Shown here: one piece after another, positions 34,253-43,376 of the stretch
How the letters are laid out: every line of letters begins with the position of its first letter
Numbering within the stretch: the stretch's first letter is position 1
Assembly (NCBI GenBank): GCA_963737075.1
Contig: CAVTRI010000001.1
Span: forward strand, 992,001-1,056,000
Direction: 5' to 3'
Source of the DNA: CAVTRI01 sp963737075
Lineage (GTDB): Bacteria > Actinomycetota > Acidimicrobiia > Acidimicrobiales > Palsa-688
DNA length: 64,000 nucleotides
Notes under the pieces: model-generated
Databases searched by the model: none
What the model was told of the DNA's origin: nothing
Seen by the model: the letters and a program-made list of their open reading frames with translations, nothing else
Translations under genes and position numbers: made by a program

Positions 34253-35788
34253 CTAGGTGCTGGCACGCGGCTTCCTTCGAGGAGCCCCCTGTGGGCGATC
34301 GCTCGCCCGGCGGCTTGCGGATCGTGCGGCTGCCGCCTTTTTCGTACCGGCGTTCTTCGAGGGAGCACGCCTGGCAGGCTTTTGGTCGCCGCCGGTGGCC
34401 TTGGAGAGGGCGTGGAACGATGACTCCATGCACTCTGCATAGAAGCCAGGGTCCGGCATCATCTCCCGGTCGGACGTGATCGAGATGATCACCTCGCCGC
34501 AGTAGCTGTTGACGACGTGCATGAGGCCCATGGCGTCGTGAATCATCCCGACGCTGTACATGGCTACGAGGCGGGCGCCGCTGGAATACAGGGGGACCTG
34601 GGGCCCCGGGATGTTCGTGACCACCGTGTTGTAGGGCGGATTCGCCTGGTTGGCCATGCCGAACTGAGACGCCGTTCGGGCCGCAAGGCCCATGATCCCC
34701 CCGGGCAGGAATTGGGCCATGTTGGAAAGCTCTCGCGCCGCCGGTGCCATGGCCACCTCCTTGGACGCCGCGGTGGCCTGGTGAATCTGCCGCAACCGCC
34801 TGGCGGGGTCGAGGATGTCAGTGCCCAGGGTGACGAACATCGCCCCCACTTTGTTGCCACCCGTACCCATCTCCTCTTCGCTGCGCAGCGAGATGGGCGC
34901 CATGGCCACGAGCGGCTCGGGGGGAAGCTCGTCCTTCGACTCGAGGTATGCCCGCAGGGCTCCTCCGACGAGGGCCAGCACGGCGTCGTTGACCGTGGCC
35001 CCCTCCACGGATGACTTGATCCGTTTGATCTCGTCCAGCGGGAAGCGTCTTCCCTCGATCACACGGTGCGGAGAGACAACCCCGTTGAACCTTGTCCGGG
35101 GCACCGGTTGTGTTGGTGTGACAGCGAATTGCCCGCCGTCCGGTCGCTGGGCGCCCGTCACCCTGGCCATCACCCGGGCGAAGTGCATGGGCCGGGTCAG
35201 GTTGTTGACGTTGGCCCGCATGAAGAGCTCCGCCTCAGACGGCGGTCGTTCGGGCTTCCAGTCGCCGCCCGGCGGTGGCGGTGTGGCGTCGGGGGTGAGG
35301 TCGTGCATGGCGGTGACCATCTCCATCCCCGAGACGCCGTCCATCGAGGCGTGGTGTCCGAGGGTCACGACGGCGTAACTGCCCTCGGGCACGCCTTGCA
35401 CGTTGTCCAGTCCTTCGATGACGTACATCTCCCACAGCGGGCGGCTGTGATCCAGTGGACGCGAGACGAGGCGGGCGACCTGGATGCATAGCTGGCGCCA
35501 GTCCCCCGGCTTGGGGAGGGCGATGTGCCGGACGTGGTACTCCAGGTCGAAGTCGCCGTCGTTGATCCAGTACGGGTGGTCCAGGTCGAACGGCACCCGC
35601 ACCAGCTTCTGACGGAAGCTCGGCGCCAGGTGCAGGCGGCTCTCGATGTCCGCCAGGATCCCTTTGAAGGTCACCCGACCCCCCGGCGCGGTCGACGGGT
35701 CGTAGATGTACATCGACCCGCCCGACATCTGGGCATTAGGAGTCTCCAGGTACAAGAAAGAGGCGTCATGGCCGCTCAGCTGCTTCAT
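34253..35788 (-). CDS. Wax ester synthase/diacylglycerol acyltransferase (WS/DGAT)
   Basis: 511 residues. It esterifies fatty alcohols or diacylglycerol with acyl-CoA to make storage neutral lipids, on the membrane or lipid-body surface. The opening MKQLSGHDASFLYLET and the active-site motif HHASMDG (HHxxxDG) are canonical, and NIPGPQVPLYSSGAR and the C-terminal region are conserved. The last 45 residues form a Lys/Arg/Ala-rich tail absent from typical members. ATG 35788 is preferred over 35809 because GGGGGAAGC precedes it. Confidence 0.93.
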   Translation of the reverse strand: MKQLSGHDASFLYLETPNAQMSGGSMYIYDPSTAPGGRVTFKGILADIESRLHLAPSFRQKLVRVPFDLDHPYWINDGDFDLEYHVRHIALPKPGDWRQLCIQVARLVSRPLDHSRPLWEMYVIEGLDNVQGVPEGSYAVVTLGHHASMDGVSGMEMVTAMHDLTPDATPPPPGGDWKPERPPSEAELFMRANVNNLTRPMHFARVMARVTGAQRPDGGQFAVTPTQPVPRTRFNGVVSPHRVIEGRRFPLDEIKRIKSSVEGATVNDAVLALVGGALRAYLESKDELPPEPLVAMAPISLRSEEEMGTGGNKVGAMFVTLGTDILDPARRLRQIHQATAASKEVAMAPAARELSNMAQFLPGGIMGLAARTASQFGMANQANPPYNTVVTNIPGPQVPLYSSGARLVAMYSVGMIHDAMGLMHVVNSYCGEVIISITSDREMMPDPGFYAECMESSFHALSKATGGDQKPARRAPSKNAGTKKAAAARSASRRASDRPQGAPRRKPRAST

Positions 35789-36048
35789 GCTTCCCCCCGG
35801 TGTCGTCACGACTCGAGTACGTCAGACCGAGCATACGCAGCCGCGGCCGGGACCTTCAGAACCTGACCCGCCCTCGCCGCCGACCAGCGTCCCAGGAGGG
35901 GGAGAGTCACCAGGCTGGCAGGAGGGACCAGCCGGCAACCGACAGAGACGACGTATGCGGCGGGGCGGGTGAGGTCCTGTGCTCACAGGCAATCAGCGGG
36001 ACGTGAGGCCGCCATGAGCGGAGCCTGATAAACGGCTGAGAAGCGCGA

Positions 36049-37638
36049 TCAGCGAACGGTGCTCGGAGGGCCTGGCGGCGCCGGCATCGAAGCCGGGTCG
36101 GGCGCGGCCTGGCGGCCGGCGAGGTTGGCGCCGTCCGCGGTGGACAGGGGGACGTCGTCGGGGCCGGCGGCCATGTTGGCGCCGTCGGCGGCCGACAGCG
36201 GGACGTCGCCTACGATCTCGCCGTCCCACCACCGGACGTCGGGCTCTTCCTCGGGGACGGTCGGCAGTTCGACGTGCACCGCAGTGCCGCCGTCGGCCGG
36301 GCACCATACGTTCACCGAGCCGCCGTGGTCGGTGACGACCTGGCGGACGATGGCCAGCCCGAGGCCTGACCCCGGCATGGCCCGCGCTGTCGGGGCCCGC
36401 CAGAACCTGTCGAACACCCTCGGCAGGTCCTCCGGTGCGATCCCTGGCCCGTGGTCGCGAACGTCGAGCAGCCAGCGGTCTTGGCGCTGCAGCCAGACCT
36501 CGACCACGCCGTTCGGAGGGCTCCACTTGGCGGCGTTGTCGAGCACGTTGAGCACCGCCCGCTCGAGGAGCGCCGGCTGGGCTCGCACCGACCCTGGATC
36601 CAGCCGCACCCGGAAGACGATTGAGGGAGCCCGCCGCCGGGCGCGAACGACCGCCCGCTCGACCAGCTCGTCGAATCTGACCTCGGTCGGCTCGGGCTGG
36701 GTTTCGTCGTAGCGGCCGAGATCGACGATGTCGCCGATCAGCGTGGTCATCTCCTCGAGCTGCGCCTGCACGTCGGTCAGCAGCTCGTCTCGGTCGGCAG
36801 GCGACAGGCCTTGGACGCGCATCAGCACCTCGATGTTGGTGCGCAGGCTGGTGAGCGGCGTGCGCAGCTCGTGTCCGGCGTCAGAGATCAGCTGGGCCTG
36901 CTGCTGCCGGGAGGCGTCGAGCGCGCGGAGCATGGCGTTGAACGCCTTGGCGAGTCGGGTCAGCTCGTCGTCGCCGCTCTCGTCGATCGTGGCGCTGAGG
37001 TTCTGCGTCTCGGCCACCTCCTCGGCGGCCGACGTGAGCCGCTGCACCGGGCGGATGGTCGCCCGCCCGAGCAGGTAGCCGAGCCCGACAGCGAGCGCCA
37101 CCCCCGCGCAGGCCACCACGAACAGGATCAGCCGCAGGTCGGCGAGCGTCCGCTCCAGGTCCGTCAACGGGCGCCCGATCTCGAGCGCCAGCGGCGTCCC
37201 GTCGGTCGCTTGCAAGGTCCGCCCGTCCGACGACTCGCCAACCGTGATGATGCGGTAGGCCACGCCGTTGACGGTCTGGGTGCGCAGCGTCGTCCCGGAC
37301 TGGTTCTGGGCGACTCCCCGGTCCGCCGACGAGACCGGCAGCGTCACTGAGCTCGCGAAGAGCGCCGGGCCGGTGGGCGGCACCACCTGCAGCACGAATC
37401 CAGGTTGGAGGCGGTTGAGGAACCGGGCGGCGTTGATCGGGTTGAGCACCCCGTTCGGGCCGACTGTGAACACGCTGTCCGCGGTCGCCCGCAGGGAGTC
37501 GTCGACCTGCTTCGACAGCTGGTGGTCGGCCACCAGGTAGGTTGCCAGTGACGCCAGGGCGACGGTGATCCCGACGGCCCCAGCGATCAGCACGCTCAGC
37601 CGGGAGCGGATGCTGAACCGGCGCAACCACGTGAGCAT
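36049..37638 (-). CDS. MprB-like sensor histidine kinase
   Basis: 529 residues: transmembrane helix at about 15-37, extracytoplasmic sensor of about 130 residues, second helix at about 170-192, HAMP (RPVQRLTSAAEEV), H-box SDAGHELRTPLTS, N-box NVLDNAAKWS and G-boxes DHGPGI and GSGLGLAI. The C-terminus beyond the kinase has two near-identical segments, DVPLSAADGANMA and DVPLSTADGANLA, of unknown use. It starts seven bases after its response regulator. The arrangement and domain order resemble mycobacterial MprAB. Confidence 0.93.
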   Translation of the reverse strand: MLTWLRRFSIRSRLSVLIAGAVGITVALASLATYLVADHQLSKQVDDSLRATADSVFTVGPNGVLNPINAARFLNRLQPGFVLQVVPPTGPALFASSVTLPVSSADRGVAQNQSGTTLRTQTVNGVAYRIITVGESSDGRTLQATDGTPLALEIGRPLTDLERTLADLRLILFVVACAGVALAVGLGYLLGRATIRPVQRLTSAAEEVAETQNLSATIDESGDDELTRLAKAFNAMLRALDASRQQQAQLISDAGHELRTPLTSLRTNIEVLMRVQGLSPADRDELLTDVQAQLEEMTTLIGDIVDLGRYDETQPEPTEVRFDELVERAVVRARRRAPSIVFRVRLDPGSVRAQPALLERAVLNVLDNAAKWSPPNGVVEVWLQRQDRWLLDVRDHGPGIAPEDLPRVFDRFWRAPTARAMPGSGLGLAIVRQVVTDHGGSVNVWCPADGGTAVHVELPTVPEEEPDVRWWDGEIVGDVPLSAADGANMAAGPDDVPLSTADGANLAGRQAAPDPASMPAPPGPPSTVR

Positions 37639-37645
37639 TGCGCTC

Positions 37646-38329
37646 CTAGTCTTCCACCGGCAGCCGGAGCACGTAACCCACCCCGCGCACGGTGTGAATC
37701 AGCCGCGGCTCGCCCTCGGCCTCGGTCTTGCGACGCAGGTAGCCGATATAGACCTCCAGCGAGTTGGAATTGGCCCCGAAGTCGTAGCCCCACACGCGGT
37801 CGAAGATGACTTCCCGGGGAAGCACCTGCCGGGCGTTGCGCAGGAGCAGCTCGAGCAGGAGGAACTCAGTGCGGGTGAGCTCGATGCGGCGTCCATTGCG
37901 GCGCACCTCCCGCGTGCCGGGGTCCAGCGACAGGTCCGAGAAGCGCAGCACCTCGTTGTCGTTGAGCGGCGCCGTCCGCCGCAGCAGGGCGCGGATGCGA
38001 GCCAGTAGCTCCTCCAGGGCGAACGGCTTGACCAGGTAGTCGTCGGCGCCGGCGTCGAGGCCGGCAACCCGCTCGTTGACGGCGGCGCGGGCGGTGAGCA
38101 GAAGGATGGGGGTGCTGTCACCGGCGCTGCGCAGCCGGCGGCAGACCTCGAGCCCGTCGAGGCGGGGCATGGCGACGTCCAGCACGATGGCGTCAGCCGG
38201 CCGCTCGGCGTGGGCGGTCAGGGCCACCACACCGTCCTCTGCCTGCTCGGTTTCGTAGCCCTCGAACCGCAGGGCGCGGTCAAGCGCCTGCCGGACGGCC
38301 GGTTCGTCGTCCACCACCAACACCCGCAT
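37646..38329 (-). CDS. MprA-like OmpR-family response regulator
   Basis: 227 residues from ATG 38329 (MRVLVVDDEPAVR), with CTGGAGGC as ribosome-binding site; the longer frame to 38455 would overlap the divergent peptidase promoter. Phospho-Asp is in VLDVAMPRLDG and the switch lysine in YLVKPFALEE. The winged-helix DNA-binding domain ends IHTVRGVGYVLR. It is the first gene of the regulator-kinase operon. Confidence 0.95.
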   Translation of the reverse strand: MRVLVVDDEPAVRQALDRALRFEGYETEQAEDGVVALTAHAERPADAIVLDVAMPRLDGLEVCRRLRSAGDSTPILLLTARAAVNERVAGLDAGADDYLVKPFALEELLARIRALLRRTAPLNDNEVLRFSDLSLDPGTREVRRNGRRIELTRTEFLLLELLLRNARQVLPREVIFDRVWGYDFGANSNSLEVYIGYLRRKTEAEGEPRLIHTVRGVGYVLRLPVED

Positions 38330-38399
38330 GCCTCCAGTGTGGTGGATGGATATGAGAAACCGCTGAAGGCGTGTACGGTCGGGCCTCGGCCCGGGCGGG

Positions 38400-38405
38400 T
38401 ACGTT
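38400..38405 (+). promoter_or_regulatory. Leaderless-type -10 box of the S9 peptidase gene
   Basis: TACGTT, six bases, then GTG 38412. Confidence 0.45.
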
Positions 38406-38411
38406 GCGACC

Positions 38412-40439
38412 GTGCGGTATCCGGACGCGTCCCGAACCGACGTCAACGAGCTCATGCACGGTCGGAGCGTCGCCGACCCTTACCGATGGCTGGAGGATGC
38501 GTCCGATCCGGACACCGTCGCCTGGTCGGCTGCGGAGGACGCGCTGGCGATGCCGTGGCTGGCCGCCCTGACGGGTCGCAACGCCCTCCGGGGCCGCCTC
38601 GAGGACCTGGTTCCCGACTACCGCAGCGCCCCGCACGTCTTCGGTGAGCAACGATTCTGGATGGAGCGGCGCGCCGGGCAGGACCACGCCGTGCTGTTCG
38701 TCGAGGACGCCGGCGGTCGTCGTCCCCTGGTCGACCCCAACGCCATCGGCCCTGACGGGACGGTCACCCTTGACGGCTGGGAGCCGTCGTGGGAGGACGA
38801 CCGGCTCGCGTACCTCCTGTCGGAGGGTGGTGACGAGGAGAGCGTCCTGCGGGTCATGGACGTGCCGACGGGCGCGGTGATCGACGGCCCGATCTACCGG
38901 GCGAAGTACTCACCGATCGGCTGGATGCCCCACGGAAAGGAATACCTGTACGTGCGCCGCCTTCCGCCCGGCGAGGTGCCCGCGGGGGAGGAGGCGTTTC
39001 ATCGCCGCCTGTGGCGGCACCGAGTCGGCACTGATCCCAGCGAGGACGAGCTGGTCTTCGGCGACGAGCACCTGGACAAGACGGCGTACCTCGGGGTCAC
39101 GACCTCCCCGGACGGGCGGTGGGCGGCCGTGACGGTGAGCCCGGGCACCGCCCCCCGCAACGACCTCTACGTCGCACGGATGAACGACCGTCTCGATTGG
39201 ATCCCGGCGATGGTCGGTGTGGACGCCGTCGCCTGGCCGCACTTCGACCGGCGGGGCGCCCTATGGGTGGTGACCAACCTCGACGCCCCCCGCCGCCGAC
39301 TGTGCCGGGCTGACCCCGCGCGGCCTGAGCCCGAGCACTGGGAGGAGGTGGTGGCCGAGGACCCGGACGGCGGCGTGCTCGAGGACTATGCGCTCGCCGG
39401 TGACACGCTGCCGTTGGTCCACCGCATCCACGCCGTTGCTCGGCTAAGGATCCACGACCGCGAGACGGGGTCTTTCACCAAAGACGTCGCCTTGCCCGGA
39501 CCCGGCGCCGCGGACCTCACGGGACGCGTCGACGAGGGCGCCGAGGTGTGGGTCGGTTACACCGATGACGTGACGCCGTACGAGGCGGTGGCGCTCGCGG
39601 AGCTGAGCAGCCGGGGCGTGGGGCGCTCCAACGTTGACACCCGGCAGGTGACCTACCGGTCGGCGGACGGCACCGAGGTGCGGATGCGGGTGATCGCCCC
39701 TGTCGCGGGCCCACCCGTGCCCAGGCCGACGATCCTTTACGGCTACGGCGGGTTCGCGGTGCCGATGACTCCCGCGTATTCGTCGTCGATCGTGGCGTGG
39801 GTCGAAGCCGGCGGCGTGTGGGCAATCGCCCAGCTTCGGGGCGGCTCCGAGGAAGGCGAGGCGTGGCACCGGGCCGGGATGCGTCAACAAAAGACCAAGG
39901 TGTACGAGGACTTTGAAGCGGCTGCTGACTGGCTGGTCGCCGAAGGGTGCACGACACCAGACCAGCTCGGGATCTTCGGCGGGAGCAACGGCGGTCTGCT
40001 GGTCGGCGCCGCGCTCACCCGCAGTCCGTCGCGCTACGCCGCGGTGGTGTGCTCGGCCCCGCTCCTCGACATGATCCGCTACGAGCGCTTCGGCCTCGGC
40101 ACCACGTGGTCCGACGAGTTCGGGCGGGCCGAGGATCCGGAAGAGTTCGCATGGCTGGGGTCCTACTCCCCGTACCATCACGTCGCCGAAGGCATGAAGT
40201 ACCCCGCAGTGCTGTTCACCGTGTTCGAGTCCGATACGCGTGTTGACCCGCTGCATGCCCGCAAGATGGCGGCCGCGCTGCAGTGGGCGACAGCGTCCGA
40301 CTCCGACGAAAGGCCGGTGCTGCTCCGCCGGGAGGTCGACGTGGGCCACGGGCCCCGGGCGATGCGTCGAAGCTTGGACCTGGCGGCGGACCAATTGGCG
40401 TTCTTCGCCCGCCAACTCAAGCTGCCCCTTGCCCCTTGA
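38412..40439 (+). CDS. Prolyl oligopeptidase family serine peptidase (S9A)
   Basis: 675 residues. The N-terminal seven-bladed propeller follows the family opening DPYRWLEDASDPDT. The C-terminal alpha/beta-hydrolase domain has the nucleophile motif GGSNGGLLVGA, aspartate in SDTRVDPLHARK and histidine in VDVGHGPRA; the oxyanion region YGYGGFAVPM is conserved. It cleaves short peptides after proline and has no signal peptide, so it should be cytoplasmic. The start is GTG 38412 with a -10 box six bases upstream. Confidence 0.94.
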   Translation: MRYPDASRTDVNELMHGRSVADPYRWLEDASDPDTVAWSAAEDALAMPWLAALTGRNALRGRLEDLVPDYRSAPHVFGEQRFWMERRAGQDHAVLFVEDAGGRRPLVDPNAIGPDGTVTLDGWEPSWEDDRLAYLLSEGGDEESVLRVMDVPTGAVIDGPIYRAKYSPIGWMPHGKEYLYVRRLPPGEVPAGEEAFHRRLWRHRVGTDPSEDELVFGDEHLDKTAYLGVTTSPDGRWAAVTVSPGTAPRNDLYVARMNDRLDWIPAMVGVDAVAWPHFDRRGALWVVTNLDAPRRRLCRADPARPEPEHWEEVVAEDPDGGVLEDYALAGDTLPLVHRIHAVARLRIHDRETGSFTKDVALPGPGAADLTGRVDEGAEVWVGYTDDVTPYEAVALAELSSRGVGRSNVDTRQVTYRSADGTEVRMRVIAPVAGPPVPRPTILYGYGGFAVPMTPAYSSSIVAWVEAGGVWAIAQLRGGSEEGEAWHRAGMRQQKTKVYEDFEAAADWLVAEGCTTPDQLGIFGGSNGGLLVGAALTRSPSRYAAVVCSAPLLDMIRYERFGLGTTWSDEFGRAEDPEEFAWLGSYSPYHHVAEGMKYPAVLFTVFESDTRVDPLHARKMAAALQWATASDSDERPVLLRREVDVGHGPRAMRRSLDLAADQLAFFARQLKLPLAP

Positions 40440-40444
40440 CGCCC

Positions 40445-40450
40445 TACACT
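40445..40450 (+). promoter_or_regulatory. Leaderless-type -10 box of the 98-residue ORF
   Basis: TACACT, nine bases, then ATG 40460. Confidence 0.4.
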
Positions 40451-40459
40451 CCTCTCACC

Positions 40460-40756
40460 ATGTCGCGCGTCCTGATCGAACGCCGTCTCTTCGACGTCGC
40501 TCAACGGCTGCGGCGCGCTCGGGATGAGCTGCGGGTTGTCGACGAACAGCTCGCGGCCCTCGTCGAGGCGGCCGACGACGCCCGGATCCGAGCGCTCGTG
40601 TCGGAGACCCCACTCTCCCAGCGCGAGTACGCCGAAGCGCAGCGCCATGCTGACGCCATGGCTCGCAGCCGACAGTCCGTCGAGGCGGAGGTGGCGGAGT
40701 TGCAGGCGGTGCAGGACCAGCTGCTCGATCGGCTGGTGACCGGCGCTGACACCTGA
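40460..40756 (+). CDS. Small coiled-coil protein of unknown function
   Basis: 98 residues, almost entirely helical and charged (RRLFDVAQRLRRARDELRVV; SRQSVEAEVAELQAVQDQLL), with a heptad-like pattern that suggests a coiled coil. No domain was recognised. It is 33 bases upstream of the PdtaR-like regulator on the same strand and probably shares its transcript. ATG 40460 is the only start consistent with the promoter box; the longer frame overlaps the peptidase gene. Confidence 0.8.
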   Translation: MSRVLIERRLFDVAQRLRRARDELRVVDEQLAALVEAADDARIRALVSETPLSQREYAEAQRHADAMARSRQSVEAEVAELQAVQDQLLDRLVTGADT

Positions 40757-40789
40757 GACGTTCCCAGACCTGGCAAAGGAGCGAGGACC

Positions 40790-41377
40790 TTGGCAGTACG
40801 TGTGGTGATCGCCGAGGACGAGGCGATCGTCCGGCTCGACCTCAAGGAGATCCTGGAGGAGGAGAGCTACGAGGTGGTCGGCGAGACCGGCCGCGGCGAC
40901 GAAGCCGTGGAGCTGGTGAGAACGCAACGGCCCGACCTGGCCATCCTCGACATCAAGATGCCCGGCATGGACGGCCTGACCGCTGCCCGCCATATCACAG
41001 CCGACCACCAGGCCGCGGTGCTGATCCTCACCGCGTTCAGCCAGCGAGACCTGGTTGAGCAGGCTCGCGACGCGGGGGCGTTGGCGTACCTGGTGAAGCC
41101 GTTCCAAAAGAGCGAGCTGCTGCCGGCGATCGAGATGGCCCTCGGCCGGTACAAGGAGATGAAGGCGCTGGAAGAGCAAGTGAAGTCGCTGGAGGAGCGG
41201 CTCGAGGTGCGCAAGGTCGTCGAGCGGGCCAAGGGCCTTCTCATGGACGAATCGGCCATGCGCGAGCATGACGCCTGGACGTGGATCCAGCGTACGGCGA
41301 TGCGCGAGCGGGTGCGCATGGACGAAATCGCCCGCAGGGTCATCGACGAGGGGCTTCGGCCCGAGACGAGCGGCTGA
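40790..41377 (+). CDS. pdtaR: PdtaR-like response regulator with RNA-binding ANTAR domain
   Basis: 195 residues. The receiver domain has phospho-Asp in LAILDIKMPGMDG and lysine in LVKPFQKSE. A coiled linker leads to an ANTAR domain (VVERAKGLLMDESAMREHDAW, ending RMDEIARRVID), which binds nascent RNA hairpins and acts by antitermination. It starts at TTG 40790 with AAAGGAGCGAGG upstream. The cognate kinase (PdtaS type) is not in the window. The neighbourhood pdtaR...polA...rpsA resembles mycobacteria. Confidence 0.94.
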   Translation: MAVRVVIAEDEAIVRLDLKEILEEESYEVVGETGRGDEAVELVRTQRPDLAILDIKMPGMDGLTAARHITADHQAAVLILTAFSQRDLVEQARDAGALAYLVKPFQKSELLPAIEMALGRYKEMKALEEQVKSLEERLEVRKVVERAKGLLMDESAMREHDAWTWIQRTAMRERVRMDEIARRVIDEGLRPETSG

Positions 41378-41393
41378 CCACTGAGGCACCGGG

Positions 41394-42428
41394 GTGCGTG
41401 TCGGCAACATGTACGGGCCCGACGCCACGTTCGTCGGGGTGCCCGCGGCTGACCTCGGCGACCCCGGCAGCTTTGTATCGGCGGCGGCGATCATCGTGGG
41501 AGCGCCGTTCGACGGGGGTACGTCTCACCGGCCCGGCGCCCGTTTCGGTCCACAGGCGATCCGCCTGACCGACTACCTGCCCCATGACGGCCGCCGTCCG
41601 CACCTGGCTCTCGGTGTGGACCCCTTGGCCGAGCTCGGCGTCGTGGACGTCGGCGACGTGGTCATGCTCCCAGGCGAGACGGAGGAGTCCCTCGCCAAGC
41701 TGGAAGCCGCCGTCTTCACGGTCGCGGACGCGGGGCCGATACCTGTGGTGCTCGGCGGCGACCACACCATCGCCCTCCCCGACGTGACCGGCGTGGCGCG
41801 CGCCGTCGGTTGGGGCCGCGTGTCGGTCATTCATTTCGACGCCCACGCGGACACCGGCAACACGCAGTACGGGTCGCTGTACGGGCACGGCACTCCGATG
41901 CGGCGGCTCATCGAGTCGGGCGCCGCCCGCGGCGACCGATTTTTGCAGATCGGGCTGCGGGGGTACTGGCCGGACCCGGAGACGCTGGCGTGGATGGCTT
42001 CGCAGCGCATGCGGAGCTTCGAAATGGCCGAGGTGGTCGCGCGAGGCCTCGATGACGTGCTCGGCGAGGCCATGCGCATTGCGGTCGACGAATGCGACGG
42101 GGTGTTTCTGTCGGTTGATGTCGACGTGGTCGACCCGGGCTCGGCGCCCGGGACCGGGACGCCGGAGCCGGGAGGGCTGTCGTCCCGGCAACTTCTGGAC
42201 GCGGTACGGCGGATCACCATGGAGGTGCCGGTCGTCGGCATGGACGTGGTAGAGGTTTCACCGCCGTATGACAGCGCCGAGATGACGGCCTACCTCGGCA
42301 ACCGGGTGGTGCTGGAGGCGCTGTCTGGGATCGCGTGGCGTCGGCGTTCGGCGGCCTCAGGCGCGGCGCCCCATGGTCCCACCGTGCCGCCGGCGACGCC
42401 TCTGCTCGATCCCCGCCGCGAGCGCTGA
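41394..42428 (+). CDS. speB: Agmatinase/ureohydrolase family protein
   Basis: 344 residues of the arginase superfamily. The di-manganese motifs are complete: GGDHTIALP, HFDAHADTG, SVDVDVVDPG and the PGTGTPEPGG loop. Most members of this subgroup hydrolyse agmatine to putrescine and urea; guanidino-acid substrates are also possible. A putrescine route would fit the aminotransferase and aldehyde dehydrogenase at the right end of the window, which is inference. It starts at GTG 41394, 16 bases after pdtaR. The C-terminal 30 residues are low complexity. Confidence 0.88.
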   Translation: MRVGNMYGPDATFVGVPAADLGDPGSFVSAAAIIVGAPFDGGTSHRPGARFGPQAIRLTDYLPHDGRRPHLALGVDPLAELGVVDVGDVVMLPGETEESLAKLEAAVFTVADAGPIPVVLGGDHTIALPDVTGVARAVGWGRVSVIHFDAHADTGNTQYGSLYGHGTPMRRLIESGAARGDRFLQIGLRGYWPDPETLAWMASQRMRSFEMAEVVARGLDDVLGEAMRIAVDECDGVFLSVDVDVVDPGSAPGTGTPEPGGLSSRQLLDAVRRITMEVPVVGMDVVEVSPPYDSAEMTAYLGNRVVLEALSGIAWRRRSAASGAAPHGPTVPPATPLLDPRRER

Positions 42429-42681
42429 CCCGTTTCCGTACTCTTGGCGCGGCTGGCGGGCTGCGCGGGGCGCGCGGCCTAAGGGGCGGAGGGCGGAACG
42501 CCGCGCGCTCGTGGTGGGTCTGGCGCGAGCGATCCGGTAAGACAGCGCGCCAGCGTGGGGTGTCCATGTGACGCTTTCGCGCACAGGTTGCTCGCACAGT
42601 CGTGTGAAAAGTCGACCGGGGCGCGCGGTGTGCACGGCGGCCGCCAGAAGGCTGCGCGGTGGCGTCGCCGCGGAGGGTCGC

Positions 42682-43341
42682 TCAGGCGGCGGTGACGTAC
42701 AGACGGCGCGCGAGGGTGGGTCCGAGCGCCAGGGTGGCTTCCCCGATTTCGAGCGTGAGCGTGCCGTCGGGCGCCCGGGAGGCGACGACCGCTTCCACGC
42801 CGGGAATGAACCCGTGCTCGGAGAGGTAGCGCAAAGTTGGGAGGTCGATCTCGACCTGTTCGGTCACTCGCTCCAGCCTGACGTGGTCGCCGCTCTTGGC
42901 GTCCGACAGGGCGACGAGCGTGCGTTCGGGCACCTTCGTGCCGGGGATCGGATTGCCGTGCGGGCAGGTGGTCGGGTGTCCGAGGATCTCGACCAGCCGG
43001 GCTTCCACCTCATCCGAGATCACATGCTCCCATCGCCCGGCCTCGGTGTGGGCCTTTTCCCAGGGCAGACCGATGATGTCTGTCAGCAACCGCTCGGCGA
43101 GGCGGTGCTTGCGGACGACTTTCTCGGCGACGGAACGGCCCTCGCTCGTCAGGAGCAGGCTCCGGCCCCGCACATCCACGTAGCCTTCGTCACGAAGGCG
43201 CCGGATCATCTCTGAGACCGCGGGCGCCGAGTGGCCGAGCCGTTCGGCCAGGCGGGCCTGGATCACCGTGGTCCCTTCTTCGGACAGGTCGTGGATCGTC
43301 TCGAGGTACTCCTCGAGCGGCGGATGGAACCCGTCCGGCAT
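42682..43341 (-). CDS. DtxR-family metal-dependent transcriptional repressor
   Basis: 219 residues: N-terminal winged helix (EEYLETIHDLSEEG, AVSEMIRRLRDEGYV), dimerisation and metal-binding domain (WEHVISDEVEARLVEIL, HPTTCPHGNPIPG) and a C-terminal FeoA/SH3-like domain. The position equivalent to the Cys ligand of IdeR and DtxR (or Glu of MntR) is glycine here (EAGRWEH), and the first-helix methionine is Glu, so metal selectivity is unclear. ATG 43341 is chosen over 43350 because TACGAT lies seven bases upstream. The open frame continuing to 43602 is only the repeat array. Confidence 0.9.
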   Translation of the reverse strand: MPDGFHPPLEEYLETIHDLSEEGTTVIQARLAERLGHSAPAVSEMIRRLRDEGYVDVRGRSLLLTSEGRSVAEKVVRKHRLAERLLTDIIGLPWEKAHTEAGRWEHVISDEVEARLVEILGHPTTCPHGNPIPGTKVPERTLVALSDAKSGDHVRLERVTEQVEIDLPTLRYLSEHGFIPGVEAVVASRAPDGTLTLEIGEATLALGPTLARRLYVTAA

Positions 43342-43348
43342 GGCCGGC

Positions 43349-43354
43349 ATCGTA
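43349..43354 (-). promoter_or_regulatory. Leaderless-type -10 box of the DtxR-family gene
   Basis: TACGAT on the minus strand overlaps the alternative ATG 43350 and ends seven bases before ATG 43341. Confidence 0.45.
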
Positions 43355-43376
43355 CCCCCGCTGGGGTTTTCTTCGG

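Noticed and set aside
36100..36230. Duplicated segment at the end of the MprB-like kinase as part of the 45-bp family
   Set aside because: It is a separate in-frame duplication of about 57 bases and lacks the GGGCC...GGCCC core.
42429..42681. Possible RNA gene or ORF between the agmatinase-like and DtxR-family genes
   Set aside because: No tRNA-like fold, strong hairpin or gene-like frame could be supported.
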